Below are positions 1 to 7,594 of a DNA stretch of 64,000 nucleotides, piece by piece. Under the pieces are notes generated by a model that saw nothing but the letters and a program-made list of their open reading frames with translations, made no database searches and had not been told where the DNA came from. The position numbers and the translations under genes are program-made. Position 1 is the stretch's first letter. Each line of letters opens with the position of its first letter. The stretch is taken from NCBI RefSeq assembly GCF_014193515.1, contig NZ_BLXX01000011.1, forward strand, positions 124,001 through 188,000, given 5' to 3'. Source of the DNA: Geomonas silvestris (GTDB lineage Bacteria > Desulfobacterota > Desulfuromonadia > Geobacterales > Geobacteraceae).

Positions 1-1397
1 GTGGTCCAGTAAAAGACGCCCTCCCCGCCTTTTATTCGGCTGAGCCCCTGCTTAAGCACACCCATAGGGTTCTCCGGATCGAGGAACACCACCGGCCGTC
101 TTTTGGTCTGCAGTCCCATGAAAGGCATCCCGTCGCTGATCGCGTGCCCCAGCTGGTGCGCGAGGGTAGTTTTCCCGCTTCCCCCAACGCCATACCATAG
201 GATGGTTGCCCCCTCGGGGACCAGGCCCTCGCAAACGTACTCGACCTGGTAATCTCCCGAACGAATGTCGGCCGCGGTCTTCAGTCGGGAAAGATCGAAC
301 GGCGGGACTGGCGCCGCCGGTTTGGCTTCCTTCGCGGCTGCCTCTACGAGTTGCAGGCGCACCGCCTCCATGCCGCCGGGGCGCTGTGCCAGGTCGTTAA
401 AGTCAGTCTCCTTCGCACCCTTGGGCTCAGGGAAATTCGGAGCAACCAACACGCCGCCGGCGAGCTGCGCCGCCTCGATCGCGCTCTGTTCACCATTGCC
501 TTTGTCGGCGGCCACAATGAGTTGTGCTTTGGGATACTGGCCGCGGAAAGATGCAGCGACAGTTTTCAGATTGGTGCTGGATAGCGCCGCAATGCCGAAG
601 TGCCCAGTTGCCATGCTGCAGGTGCGCACCGTTGCAACGCCTTCGCCGATGATGAACGTGAGGCCTTCGCCGTCACCTCCCGGGAGAGAGCGATCCGACC
701 AGAAGCAGCCCTTTTTGAGACCGTCCTTGAGGCCGGCCTTCCTGCCCTCTCTGTCGATGATCTCGATGGTGGTGACGCTCTCACCGTTGGTCACCGGCAC
801 GATCAAGACTCGCTCCCCAGCAAAAGGTTCGCCCTTCGACTGGGGGTGGTAGCCTATGAGGTTGACCAGCCCCTCGAGCGAGATCTCCCGCAGGTAGTCG
901 GTAGGCTCTATCTGCTTCCTGACCAGGTAAGCGTTGCCATCTGCCGGCTGCGAGGCCTTCAGCACATCGAGGGCTAGCTTCGCTGCTTCCGACCTCTTTG
1001 CAGCGAGTAGGGCCTCTGCCTTCTCCCGCTCCTCTTTAGCTTTCTGGCGCCGGGCTTCTTGTTCGACAGGGGTTAAGGTGTGGTCGCTCTCTGCCCAAAA
1101 CTGACGGGTCTCGCCTGTGACGTGGTTCCAGATCTGTCCACCTTCGGCGTCAGGATAGAGCCGGATCCGTCCGGCGCCGTTGCGCGTGGCCTTACCCTCA
1201 ACGTCCAGGGCGTGGAAGTTGCCGTCGGCAGGGGTAGCCTGGTAGATGATGCCCAGTTCAAGGCATGCCGCTCGAGCTGCGCCTGAGAGGTCGCCAGGGC
1301 CGGTGCTCGATGTTGGTGCATTCGAATTCTCGTCGACGCCCCACAGGTTGAAATCAATGATTTTACCGCCTGCCGATGCCTGAGTAGAAGAGGTCAT
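1..1397 (-). CDS. Phage/ICE-type primase with TOPRIM and RepA-like ATPase regions, C-terminus off the window
   Basis: An open reading frame runs without a stop from the ATG at 1397 to the left window edge, about 465 residues visible. Order of parts: a short N-terminal region, an alanine/glutamate/lysine-rich helical stretch near residues 105-140, a TOPRIM-like core (IGEGVAT near residue 247, then AADKGNGE and ETDFNDLA), and a P-loop GVGGSGKTTL near residue 425 followed by DPENP. This matches P4-alpha-like and RepA-like replication proteins of integrative elements, which prime and unwind element DNA. Odd point: the usual second acidic residue of the TOPRIM DxD is a lysine here (AADKG). The start overlaps the stop of the upstream small gene (TGATG), which implies translational coupling. 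Confidence 0.75.
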   Translation of the reverse strand, partial: MTSSTQASAGGKIIDFNLWGVDENSNAPTSSTGPGDLSGAARAACLELGIIYQATPADGNFHALDVEGKATRNGAGRIRLYPDAEGGQIWNHVTGETRQFWAESDHTLTPVEQEARRQKAKEEREKAEALLAAKRSEAAKLALDVLKASQPADGNAYLVRKQIEPTDYLREISLEGLVNLIGYHPQSKGEPFAGERVLIVPVTNGESVTTIEIIDREGRKAGLKDGLKKGCFWSDRSLPGGDGEGLTFIIGEGVATVRTCSMATGHFGIAALSSTNLKTVAASFRGQYPKAQLIVAADKGNGEQSAIEAAQLAGGVLVAPNFPEPKGAKETDFNDLAQRPGGMEAVRLQLVEAAAKEAKPAAPVPPFDLSRLKTAADIRSGDYQVEYVCEGLVPEGATILWYGVGGSGKTTLAHQLGHAISDGMPFMGLQTKRRPVVFLDPENPMGVLKQGLSRIKGGEGVFYWT

Positions 1398-1624
1398 CAC
1401 CTGGCCCCCCGCATCTGTCTGTAGAGCATCGATCGGCAGGAGAGGAGGTGCTTCGCTGAGATGACGAGCTCTCCTGAAGCGAACCGCGCAGCTGCCGCCA
1501 TTATTGGGGCGTCATCGGGGAAGGTGAATGTCTGGAGGTGCCTGCTAGGGGTCTTGCTCAACGTCGGTTGGTGCCCAGTACTTGCAACAATCGCCGCTGC
1601 CAGGTCGATGTCTTCGGTTCTCAT
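1397..1624 (-). CDS. Small element protein, DUF5659-like
   Basis: A 75-residue protein that begins MRTEDIDLAAAIVASTG and ends with a basic segment (SMLYRQMRGAR). The layout (acidic start, 'D-L-AA' helix, a central phenylalanine beta segment TFTFPDD, then a helix) resembles the short DUF5659 proteins found next to primase genes on integrative elements. I judge this by eye only. A ribosome binding site GGGAGGAG lies just upstream, and the stop overlaps the primase start by one base, so the pair is probably co-translated. Function is unknown; a DNA- or primase-associated accessory role is a guess from position. Confidence 0.55.
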   Translation of the reverse strand: MRTEDIDLAAAIVASTGHQPTLSKTPSRHLQTFTFPDDAPIMAAAARFASGELVISAKHLLSCRSMLYRQMRGAR

Positions 1625-1706
1625 TTGCTGTGAATCTCCTCCCGCGTGTGCGGAACACTGGTCTGTGGTGGCCTTCCGCCCGGCTCCTTTCTTGCCGCGG
1701 TTGATG

Positions 1707-1901
1707 TTATGCCGCGGCCTGCGCGCTAGTTGTCGAGGTGAAGACCTGGGAGGCTTCGTATTCCTCGAGGTCCTCGTCCCTGTACCGTACCGTCCGCCCC
1801 AGTTTGACGAACTTCGGTCCTTGCCCCTGCCAACGCCACCTCTCCAGGGTCGTCTCTTTCAAATGGAACCGCTCCGCCACTTCTTTCGTTGTTCGTAACA
1901 T
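1707..1901 (-). CDS. AlpA/excisionase-type helix-turn-helix protein
   Basis: A 64-residue MerR-like winged helix protein. MLRTTKEVAERFHLKETTLE forms the helix-turn-helix, and GPKFVKLGRTVRYRDEDLEE is the typical wing and second helix of AlpA/Xis proteins (helix_turn_helix_17 type). Such proteins direct excision and activate the integrase gene in P4-like elements. The open frame extends upstream to 1976, but the ATG at 1901 is chosen because a purine-rich site (AAGGGGGAAG) sits 5-12 bases before it and the family starts here. It lies between the replication genes and the integrase, as in related elements. Confidence 0.8.
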   Translation of the reverse strand: MLRTTKEVAERFHLKETTLERWRWQGQGPKFVKLGRTVRYRDEDLEEYEASQVFTSTTSAQAAA

Positions 1902-2096
1902 CCTTGCTTCCCCCTTTGATTTCGTAGAACCTGCTGACAGGAACAGTACCAAAGCCAACAACCGATAACAAGACAAATCCCTGAAGTATCAGCTAGTTGT
2001 GCTGTTTTCGTAGACACTATATCAGGTTATATTAACTCGGTATACGCAATGAAACGACATGAATCATAAGCGAAAAATAATATAGGAAGACAAAGC
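1902..2096. other. AT-rich regulatory spacer between excisionase and integrase
   Basis: About 195 bases without a credible gene, clearly richer in A and T than the surroundings (runs such as TATATCAGGTTATATTAA). It must hold the promoter of the minus-strand excisionase operon. Several near-consensus -10 hexamers are present, and I cannot choose one with confidence. Confidence 0.5.
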
Positions 2097-2132
2097 GAAA
2101 GAGGCTACCTCTTTTCAAAGGTAGCCTCTTTC
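2097..2132 (-). terminator. Strong hairpin downstream of the integrase
   Basis: Perfect 14-bp inverted arms (GAAAGAGGCTACCT at 2097-2110 and its complement at 2119-2132) with an 8-base loop, placed 27 bases after the integrase stop. Because the arms end in a GAAA/TTTC track the hairpin could stop transcription from either side. Confidence 0.75.
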
Positions 2133-2158
2133 ACCGAGCCAGTCGTGTGCTATGGTCC

Positions 2159-3616
2159 TTACTGGGTTTTGGTCTGCATCCGGAGTACCCGACCGCGCGG
2201 CCTCTTGATCCGCTCCTGAATGGCGTCCGTAACCTTCTGCATAGGGTCGCGGAGCCGCTCCACATCCAGTATGATGTAGCCGCCGGTCACATCATCCGAC
2301 TGCTGCTTGTGGTTCAGCAGAGCCTTGAGGCTGTATTTCGAGAGGTCCAGGCTTTCGGCGATAGTGGTGAATGTCCGTCTCAGATCGTGGCACGAGAAGA
2401 CAATCCCGGTCGCCTGGATAACCTCATCAATCGCCCGCTGTGGCTCGACGATATGACCGCTCTTTCCCTCGCCCGGGAAGACGAAGGGGGAGGCAAGGCG
2501 GGACCCTGCCAGGGCAACACGGTTGCGGATCGTCTGGCGCTGCTTCTTGGTCAGCGGCTCCGATGAAACCAGGGAAGCCTCCAAGGCTTCCTGGGCCGCC
2601 TCAAGCTCGATCCTCAGCCCCAGCTTCCGCTCCTCGAGGAGCCTGAATAGGAAGTCACTCAAGGGAAGGGTGTGCGGCACCTTGTTCTTGGTGTCCAGGA
2701 TGGTAAAGGACCGCTCGTCAAAGTCGACCTGGGCCCACTGAAGTCGCGCTGCCTCGTTCCGTCTTAGGCCCGTGTACAGCAGGAAGAGCAGGTAGTCCCG
2801 GGCAATGGGGTTATCAAGGGCCAAGACAGCCTTGTTCCAGGCTGGGAGGTCTGAATTCTTGACCAGCCTCCGGCGCCGCGGCACCTTGTACCACGCCTTC
2901 TTTCTGGAGAGGGCCCTTACCGGGTTGGGCCGCACAATCCCCAGGTCCTCGTCATCCCCGAAGGTGAAGTTCAACACAGCACGAAGCACTCGCATTGTGC
3001 CATCGGCCGACGCCTCCCGCTTTTGGGAGTCCGTGACTTCAACCTTCTCAATGGAAACCTTGCCGTCCCTCTTGGTGGCGGTTGTGTTAAGGGCTGCGCG
3101 CCGGCGCTTCCCGTTGGCAATCTCCGTATGTCTCTTGCCAACCATGGCCCCGGTGATCTCACCCACCGGGATCTGGAGCCAATCGGAAAGGTGGAGGCGA
3201 AACATCTGCCTATAGCCGTCCCGAGTCTTGGGCTTCAGCTTCCGATGCTCGATGTACGAGTCAAGAGCATCCTCCAGGGTCACCATTTGGCTTTTCTGGG
3301 CCTCTTCTGCCTTCCTAGCGGCCTCTGCCTTCGCCTGGACCTGGCGCTTCTCCTCGTTGGGGTCTTGTCCCCTTACCATGTCGGCGAGGATGCCCTTTGC
3401 GGTCCGCCGCGCTTCTTCTGCAGCGACTTTATCTGTCGTCCCGATCTTTACCGGCACCTGCTTCCCGTTCACCCGCCCGAGGGCGTAGTAGGTCTTTCCG
3501 GTCTTCGTCACCCTGACCCCGAAGCCCTTCAGGACGTCATCGAAATAATCGACTCGGCCTGACTCCGGATTCTCCAGCCTATCTACTGCCCCCTTGGTAA
3601 TGTGGATGATCGGCAT
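2159..3616 (-). CDS. int: P4-type tyrosine integrase
   Basis: A 485-residue site-specific recombinase that cuts and rejoins the element and tRNA attachment sites. The N-terminal arm-DNA-binding domain (Arm-DNA-bind_3/DUF4102 type) shows the signature 'GFGVRVTKTGKTYYALGRV' near residue 30. A helical core-binding domain spans about 115-240. The catalytic domain has the Arg in LLYTGLRRNEAARLQW (about residue 290), the HDLRR box (about 418) and the nucleophile Tyr in VTGGYII near residue 450. Length is somewhat above the usual 400-440. It is transcribed away from the tRNA fragment, and its start faces a palindromic repeat cluster likely to bind integrase or excisionase. Confidence 0.93.
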   Translation of the reverse strand: MPIIHITKGAVDRLENPESGRVDYFDDVLKGFGVRVTKTGKTYYALGRVNGKQVPVKIGTTDKVAAEEARRTAKGILADMVRGQDPNEEKRQVQAKAEAARKAEEAQKSQMVTLEDALDSYIEHRKLKPKTRDGYRQMFRLHLSDWLQIPVGEITGAMVGKRHTEIANGKRRRAALNTTATKRDGKVSIEKVEVTDSQKREASADGTMRVLRAVLNFTFGDDEDLGIVRPNPVRALSRKKAWYKVPRRRRLVKNSDLPAWNKAVLALDNPIARDYLLFLLYTGLRRNEAARLQWAQVDFDERSFTILDTKNKVPHTLPLSDFLFRLLEERKLGLRIELEAAQEALEASLVSSEPLTKKQRQTIRNRVALAGSRLASPFVFPGEGKSGHIVEPQRAIDEVIQATGIVFSCHDLRRTFTTIAESLDLSKYSLKALLNHKQQSDDVTGGYIILDVERLRDPMQKVTDAIQERIKRPRGRVLRMQTKTQ

Positions 3617-3635
3617 GCCTTGACCTCCCTCAGCT

Positions 3636-3682
3636 TGTTACCCAGCCTGTTACCCAGAGCTCTGGGTAACACATAGGTAACA
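3636..3682. repeat. Palindrome and GTTACC repeat cluster upstream of int
   Basis: A perfect 24-bp palindrome (arm TGTTACCCAGAG) occupies 3648-3671. A further direct copy TGTTACCCAG lies at 3636-3645, and an inverted partial copy AGGTAACA lies at about 3675-3682. The cluster begins 20 bases before the integrase start. Such arrays serve as arm-type integrase sites or as operators for the excisionase/repressor; which applies here is inference. Confidence 0.7.
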
Positions 3683-3800
3683 CTTCAGATCGAACTGCGT
3701 CAAACACGGTAGAACAAGACTAGGGTGTCACACCTGCAAAGTCAAGGTCTTATAAAACAGGAAATAACAAGAGGAGGGGTAGAGATAGGCTCATTTCATT

Positions 3801-3847
3801 GATTCGTAATCAGCAAGTCGGCGGTTCGAGTCCGCTCTTCGGCTCCA
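3801..3847 (+). tRNA. 3' fragment of tRNA-Thr(CGU), attachment site
   Basis: From GATTCGTAATCAGC to the terminal CCA this reads as the 3' part of a tRNA: anticodon loop TTCGTAA (anticodon CGU, threonine), variable AAGTC, T-arm GGCGG-TTCGAGT-CCGCT, acceptor strand CTTCGGC, discriminator T, CCA. The sequence upstream has no matching acceptor strand (GCCGAAG) or D-arm, so this is not a working tRNA. It is the core duplicated by integration, with crossover at or just before the anticodon loop, the usual place for this integrase class. Confidence 0.85.
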
Positions 3848-3850
3848 TAA

Positions 3851-3884
3851 AAAAAGCCCATGCCACTCCGGCACGGGCTTTTTT
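3851..3884 (+). terminator. Terminator behind the tRNA fragment
   Basis: Arms AAGCCCATGCC and GGCACGGGCTT with a 5-base loop, A-rich before and T-rich after, so it can act in both directions. It begins four bases after the tRNA CCA and is most simply the original tRNA terminator, now separating the element from the downstream operon. Confidence 0.85.
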
Positions 3885-4099
3885 CATTCCCACTCCCGCT
3901 ACGCCGCTTCATTCAGCGCTTTTTACCTCGCACTTCGTCCAGCTGTTCCGCCTACACCAACCGGCGGGGCGCGCCCCGCCGCGCATCGGGCAGCGCCTGA
4001 CCCTCACACGGTCGCGCCGCGCCCCGCCCCCGGAACTCCTCCCGGCGAACCTCGGCACAAATCTCATTAAACAGCCCTCCGCAACAACCTTCATTTTCC

Positions 4100-4128
4100 T
4101 TTACCTCCCTTTACAAATCTGTTATAGG
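4100..4128 (+). promoter_or_regulatory. Possible promoter of the acyl-transfer operon
   Basis: TTTACC (4100-4105), a 17-base spacer and TATAGG (4123-4128), each matching four of six consensus bases, lie 55 bases before the ligase start. The rest of the 3885-4182 gap shows no gene. Confidence 0.35.
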
Positions 4129-4182
4129 AGGCTCTCCCCTTGGGCACCTGCCGGCCCGAAATCCCAAAGCCAGGGTACCTTC

Positions 4183-5787
4183 ATGAACGCAAACCTAGCC
4201 TCAGCCTGCACCACCGTCCAATGCCAGCGAGGGCTCGCCGACAAGCTCGCCATGCGGATGATCGGAGCCCGGGGAGAGCGCACCGACTACAGCTTCGGCG
4301 ACCTGGAGGCCCTGAGCAACCGCTTCGCCAACGCCCTCGGGACGCTCGGCATCGCAGCCGGTGACATCCTCTTCACCTTCCTCCCGAAGACCACCGAGCA
4401 GTTCGTCGCCTTTTTGGGGACGCTCAAGACCCAGGCCGTCTGCGGCACCCTTTTTTCCAACTTCGGGGAGGACGCTCTCCTGGACCGCCTCGGCGACTCC
4501 CGGGCGGCTGCCATCGTCACCCGCAAGAGCCTCTACAAGAAGGTCGCCCGCATCAGGGACCGGCTGCCGGCCTTGCGGACGGTGATCCTCATCGACGGCG
4601 AGGATGACGCGGCCAACGGCGTGGTCAGCTACGCTCGCATCATGTCGGAAGCCTCGCCCGCATTCAGCGCCCCCCCGACATCCCCGGACACCCCGTCCGT
4701 CCTGCACTACACCTCGGGGTCCACCGGGAAGCCTAAGGGGGTGCTGCACCGCCACGGGAGCCTGGCGAGCCAGAGCGCCACCGCCTGCGAGGTGCTCGGC
4801 CTTACCGAGAACGACATCTACTGGTGCACGGCCGACCAGGGGTGGGTAACCGGGACCTCGTACGGCATCATCGCCCCCTGGAGCCTCGGGGTCACCCAGG
4901 TCCACTACGCCGGTGGGTACGATCCCCAAGCCTGGATGGAGCTGCTTGCCGAGGAGCAGATCACGGTATGGTACTCCGCTCCGACCGCGCTGCGCATGCT
5001 GATGCGCGCGGAGGACGAGCTGTTCGCCTCGGCCGACCTTTCCCGGCTGCGCAGCATCTTCAGCGTCGGCGAGCCGCTGAACCCAGAGGTGATCGCCTGG
5101 GCGCGGCGCGTGCTCAAGCGCGACATCTACGACACCTGGTTCCAGACCGAGACCGGCGCCATCATGGTCGCCAACCGCCCCGGGCTCGCCATCTGCCCCG
5201 GATCGATGGGGAAACCGGTGGCAGGGGTCGAGCCGGCCATCCTGGCCGACGACGGCGCCCCGCTTCCCGACGGGGCCCAGGGAAACCTCTGCTTCAAGCC
5301 GGGCTGGCCCTCGATGTTCGTGGAGTACCTGAACAACCCCGCCGCCTACCGATCCAAGTTCCAAAACGGCTGGTACTACACCGGCGATACCGCCCGCAGG
5401 GATGAACAGGGGTACTACTGGTTCATGGGGCGCAGCGACGACGTCATCAACACCGCCGGGCACCTGATCAGCCCGTTCGAGGTGGAGAGCGCCCTCCTGG
5501 AAATCGAGGAGATCGCCGAGTCCGGGGTGATCGGCGCCCCCGACGAGCTCCTCTTCGAGAAGGTGGTCGCCTTTGTGCACCTGCACGCACGCTTCCAGCC
5601 CAGCAAGGACCTGGAGATCAAGATCAGGCTGCACGTCTCGAACCGCGCCTCGAGCATCGCCACCCCTCAGGAGATCATCTTCTGCGCCGGGATCCCTAAG
5701 AACAAGAGCGGCAAAATCATGCGCCGGGTCCTAAAGGCCCGCTACCTCGGGGAAGACCCCGGCGACACCTCGACACTGGAGATATGA
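4183..5787 (+). CDS. AMP-dependent acyl ligase (acetyl-CoA synthetase-like) of a dlt-like operon
   Basis: A 534-residue adenylate-forming enzyme that should activate a carboxylic acid with ATP and pass it to CoA or, given the next gene, to a carrier protein. Core motifs are complete: YTSGSTGKPKG (about 175-185), the QTETG motif (about 321), YYTGDTARRD (about 398), the hinge GRSDDVINTAGH and the catalytic lysine in NKSGKIMRR (about 507). Sequence flavour is that of short acetyl/acyl-CoA synthetases rather than classical DltA. The open frame extends back through the tRNA fragment; the start at 4183 is chosen because family homology begins there, although its ribosome site is weak. Its stop overlaps the carrier protein start (ATGA). 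The substrate cannot be told from sequence. Confidence 0.85.
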   Translation: MNANLASACTTVQCQRGLADKLAMRMIGARGERTDYSFGDLEALSNRFANALGTLGIAAGDILFTFLPKTTEQFVAFLGTLKTQAVCGTLFSNFGEDALLDRLGDSRAAAIVTRKSLYKKVARIRDRLPALRTVILIDGEDDAANGVVSYARIMSEASPAFSAPPTSPDTPSVLHYTSGSTGKPKGVLHRHGSLASQSATACEVLGLTENDIYWCTADQGWVTGTSYGIIAPWSLGVTQVHYAGGYDPQAWMELLAEEQITVWYSAPTALRMLMRAEDELFASADLSRLRSIFSVGEPLNPEVIAWARRVLKRDIYDTWFQTETGAIMVANRPGLAICPGSMGKPVAGVEPAILADDGAPLPDGAQGNLCFKPGWPSMFVEYLNNPAAYRSKFQNGWYYTGDTARRDEQGYYWFMGRSDDVINTAGHLISPFEVESALLEIEEIAESGVIGAPDELLFEKVVAFVHLHARFQPSKDLEIKIRLHVSNRASSIATPQEIIFCAGIPKNKSGKIMRRVLKARYLGEDPGDTSTLEI

Positions 5788-6029
5788 GCATGACAACGGC
5801 AGAAACCCTGGAACAGATCTTCCGCATGGTTTTCGACGACGATTCGATCGAGATCCGCCCCGACCTGACCGCCAACGACGTCGACGGCTGGGACTCGCTC
5901 TCCCACGTCAACCTGATCACCACCGTGGAGGCGAAGTTCGGCATCCGCTTCACCCAGAAGGAACTCCTCAAACAGCGCAACGTAGGGGATCTTTTGACCG
6001 ACATCGACCGCAAGCTTGCCGAGAAGTAG
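5784..6029 (+). CDS. Acyl carrier protein, DltC-like role
   Basis: An 81-residue four-helix carrier protein with the phosphopantetheine attachment Ser38 in DGWDSLSHV and a conserved second half (FGIRFTQKELLKQRNVGDLL). It overlaps the ligase by four bases, so the two products should be made in equal amounts. The likely role is to hold the activated acyl group as a thioester for the membrane acyltransferase encoded next. The WDSLSHVNLI sequence places it with peptidyl/DltC-type carriers more than with the fatty-acid AcpP (DSLDTVEL). Confidence 0.88.
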   Translation: MSMTTAETLEQIFRMVFDDDSIEIRPDLTANDVDGWDSLSHVNLITTVEAKFGIRFTQKELLKQRNVGDLLTDIDRKLAEK

Positions 6030-6164
6030 CCTGAACCCTTCTTGTCGACGCCCCTCTCCCGCCGGCCCGCTCGGCTTTCCCCACCAGGGAGAGCCGGCCG
6101 CGGCGCGTTGCGGGCTTCCGATTACCAGCCACCGTTTTAGGGACCGGCCGCCTTTCCAAAACGC

Positions 6165-7592
6165 ATGACATTCAACACTCTGAGCTACTTCTTCTTCCTG
6201 CCGGCAAGCTACCTGGCGTTTTACCTCACCGCGGACCGCTGGCGCTGGCTGGTCCTGCTGCTGGCGAGCTACGGCTTTTACGCCTGCCTCAAGGCCCCCT
6301 ACCTCCTGGCGGTGCTGTTCGCGGTGACCACGATCAGTTACTGCGTCGGGCTGAAGATTGCCCAGGTAGAGCCCGAATCCCTGAAGAGGCGCTGGCTGTT
6401 CGGGGGGTGCCTCGCCTGCATCGGGACCCTGGCCGCCGTGAAGTGCCTCCCCTTGCTGGCAACCCGGGGGGGGACCTCCGGCACCCTGATCAGCGTGGGG
6501 GTCTCCTACTTCAGCTTCCAGGCCGTCTCCTACCTGGCCGACATCTACCTGGAGATCGAGGAACCGGAGCGGGATTTCGGCAGGTTCGCCCTGTACCTGG
6601 CTTTTTTCCCGAAGCTGCTGCAGGGGCCCATCGAGCGCGGCGGCGACCTGCTCCCCCAGCTCAAAAAGCCCTACCGCTTCGACTACGACACCGCGCGCTC
6701 CGGGCTCGTGCTCTTCGGCGGCGGCCTGTTCAAGAAGGTGGTGGTCGCCGACTGGCTGGGGCTCTATGCAGACCAGGTCTACAACAACGTGCACGACTAC
6801 ACCGGCGTGTCGCTCCTGGTTGCGACCTACGCCTACGCGCTGCAGATCTACTTCGACTTCTCCTCGTACACCGACATGGCCCGGGGGACGGCGCGCCTCT
6901 TCGGGATCGAGCTGACCGAGAACTTCAACGCCCCCTACCGGGCGACCTCGGTCGCCGAGTTCTGGCGCAGGTGGCACATCTCCTTTTCCCGGTGGATCCT
7001 CGACTACATCTTCAAGCCGCTGCAGTTAAGCTGGCGCCACGCCGGGCAGCTCGGGAGCGCGCTGGCGCTGGTCGTGACGTTTTTGATCTCGGGGCTGTGG
7101 CACGGGGTGGGGTGGACCTTCGTGATCTGGGGTCTTCTGCACGGCAGCTACCTGGCCGCCTCCAACTACTACCGCCCCTACCAAAAGCGCCTCTACCAGT
7201 GGCTCGGGGTCGCGAGGAGCCCCTGGCTTTCCTGGTGGAAGATCTTCGTCACCTTCCACCTGGTGAGCTTCGCCTGGGTCTTCTTCAGGGCCAACACCCT
7301 AAGCGACGCCCTCTACGTGGCCCGCAACCTCTTTGACCTGGGGGGAAGCCTCTCGGCGTACCTGACCCTGGGGAGCAAGCCGTTCTACCGGGACCTGGTA
7401 CTCATGGGGGTGGGGGAAAACAAGACCTACCTGCAGCTGCTGTGCATTGCGCTCGTCCTGGCGCTGAAAAAGGCGGGGCAGGAAACCCGGTCACAGCCGG
7501 CGCTCAGGTGGGTGTACTACCTGGCCACGGCGCTTGCCTGCCTCAACTTCGGGATCCCCAACATCAACAAGTTCATCTATATGCAGTTCTAG
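6165..7592 (+). CDS. MBOAT-family membrane O-acyltransferase (DltB/AlgI-like)
   Basis: A 475-residue polytopic membrane protein with roughly ten hydrophobic segments and the MBOAT signature: FPKLLQGPIERGGDLLPQL, then YFDFSSYTDMARGTARLFGI, then WRRWHISFSRW, and the catalytic His313 in SGLWHGVGW. Family members move acyl groups from a cytoplasmic carrier across the membrane onto teichoic acid, alginate or peptidoglycan. A 135-base spacer without a visible gene separates it from the carrier protein gene. Its own ribosome site is poor. With ligase, carrier and SGNH partner beside it, a DltB-like function is the best reading; the polymer acylated is unknown. Confidence 0.9.
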   Translation: MTFNTLSYFFFLPASYLAFYLTADRWRWLVLLLASYGFYACLKAPYLLAVLFAVTTISYCVGLKIAQVEPESLKRRWLFGGCLACIGTLAAVKCLPLLATRGGTSGTLISVGVSYFSFQAVSYLADIYLEIEEPERDFGRFALYLAFFPKLLQGPIERGGDLLPQLKKPYRFDYDTARSGLVLFGGGLFKKVVVADWLGLYADQVYNNVHDYTGVSLLVATYAYALQIYFDFSSYTDMARGTARLFGIELTENFNAPYRATSVAEFWRRWHISFSRWILDYIFKPLQLSWRHAGQLGSALALVVTFLISGLWHGVGWTFVIWGLLHGSYLAASNYYRPYQKRLYQWLGVARSPWLSWWKIFVTFHLVSFAWVFFRANTLSDALYVARNLFDLGGSLSAYLTLGSKPFYRDLVLMGVGENKTYLQLLCIALVLALKKAGQETRSQPALRWVYYLATALACLNFGIPNINKFIYMQF

Positions 7593-7594
7593 CC

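Larger units (their letters stand above)
1..3847. mobile_element. Right end of an integrative element in tRNA-Thr(CGU), partial
   Basis: The region holds a tyrosine integrase, an AlpA-like regulator, a small DUF5659-like protein and a replication primase/ATPase, all on the minus strand. It ends exactly where a 3' tRNA-Thr fragment begins. The chromosomal operon starts only after the fragment and its terminator. P4-type integrases are known to insert into tRNA genes, and the truncated tRNA here is the distal attachment site. The other end, with the restored tRNA, should lie to the left of the window. The element could be a satellite prophage or an ICE; no capsid or transfer genes are visible in this part. 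Confidence 0.8.

Noticed and set aside
265-852. Plus-strand open frame of 195 codons over the primase gene
   Set aside because: The minus strand carries a longer frame with TOPRIM and P-loop motifs through the whole stretch; the plus frame has none.
3799-4182. Long N-terminal extension of the acyl ligase frame
   Set aside because: It reads through the tRNA fragment and a terminator and has no family similarity; the ligase fold starts near 4183.
4201-5634. Minus-strand frame of 477 codons opposite the ligase
   Set aside because: Shadow frame of GC-rich coding DNA, rich in Gly, Val and His with no domain; the opposite strand is a well-conserved enzyme.
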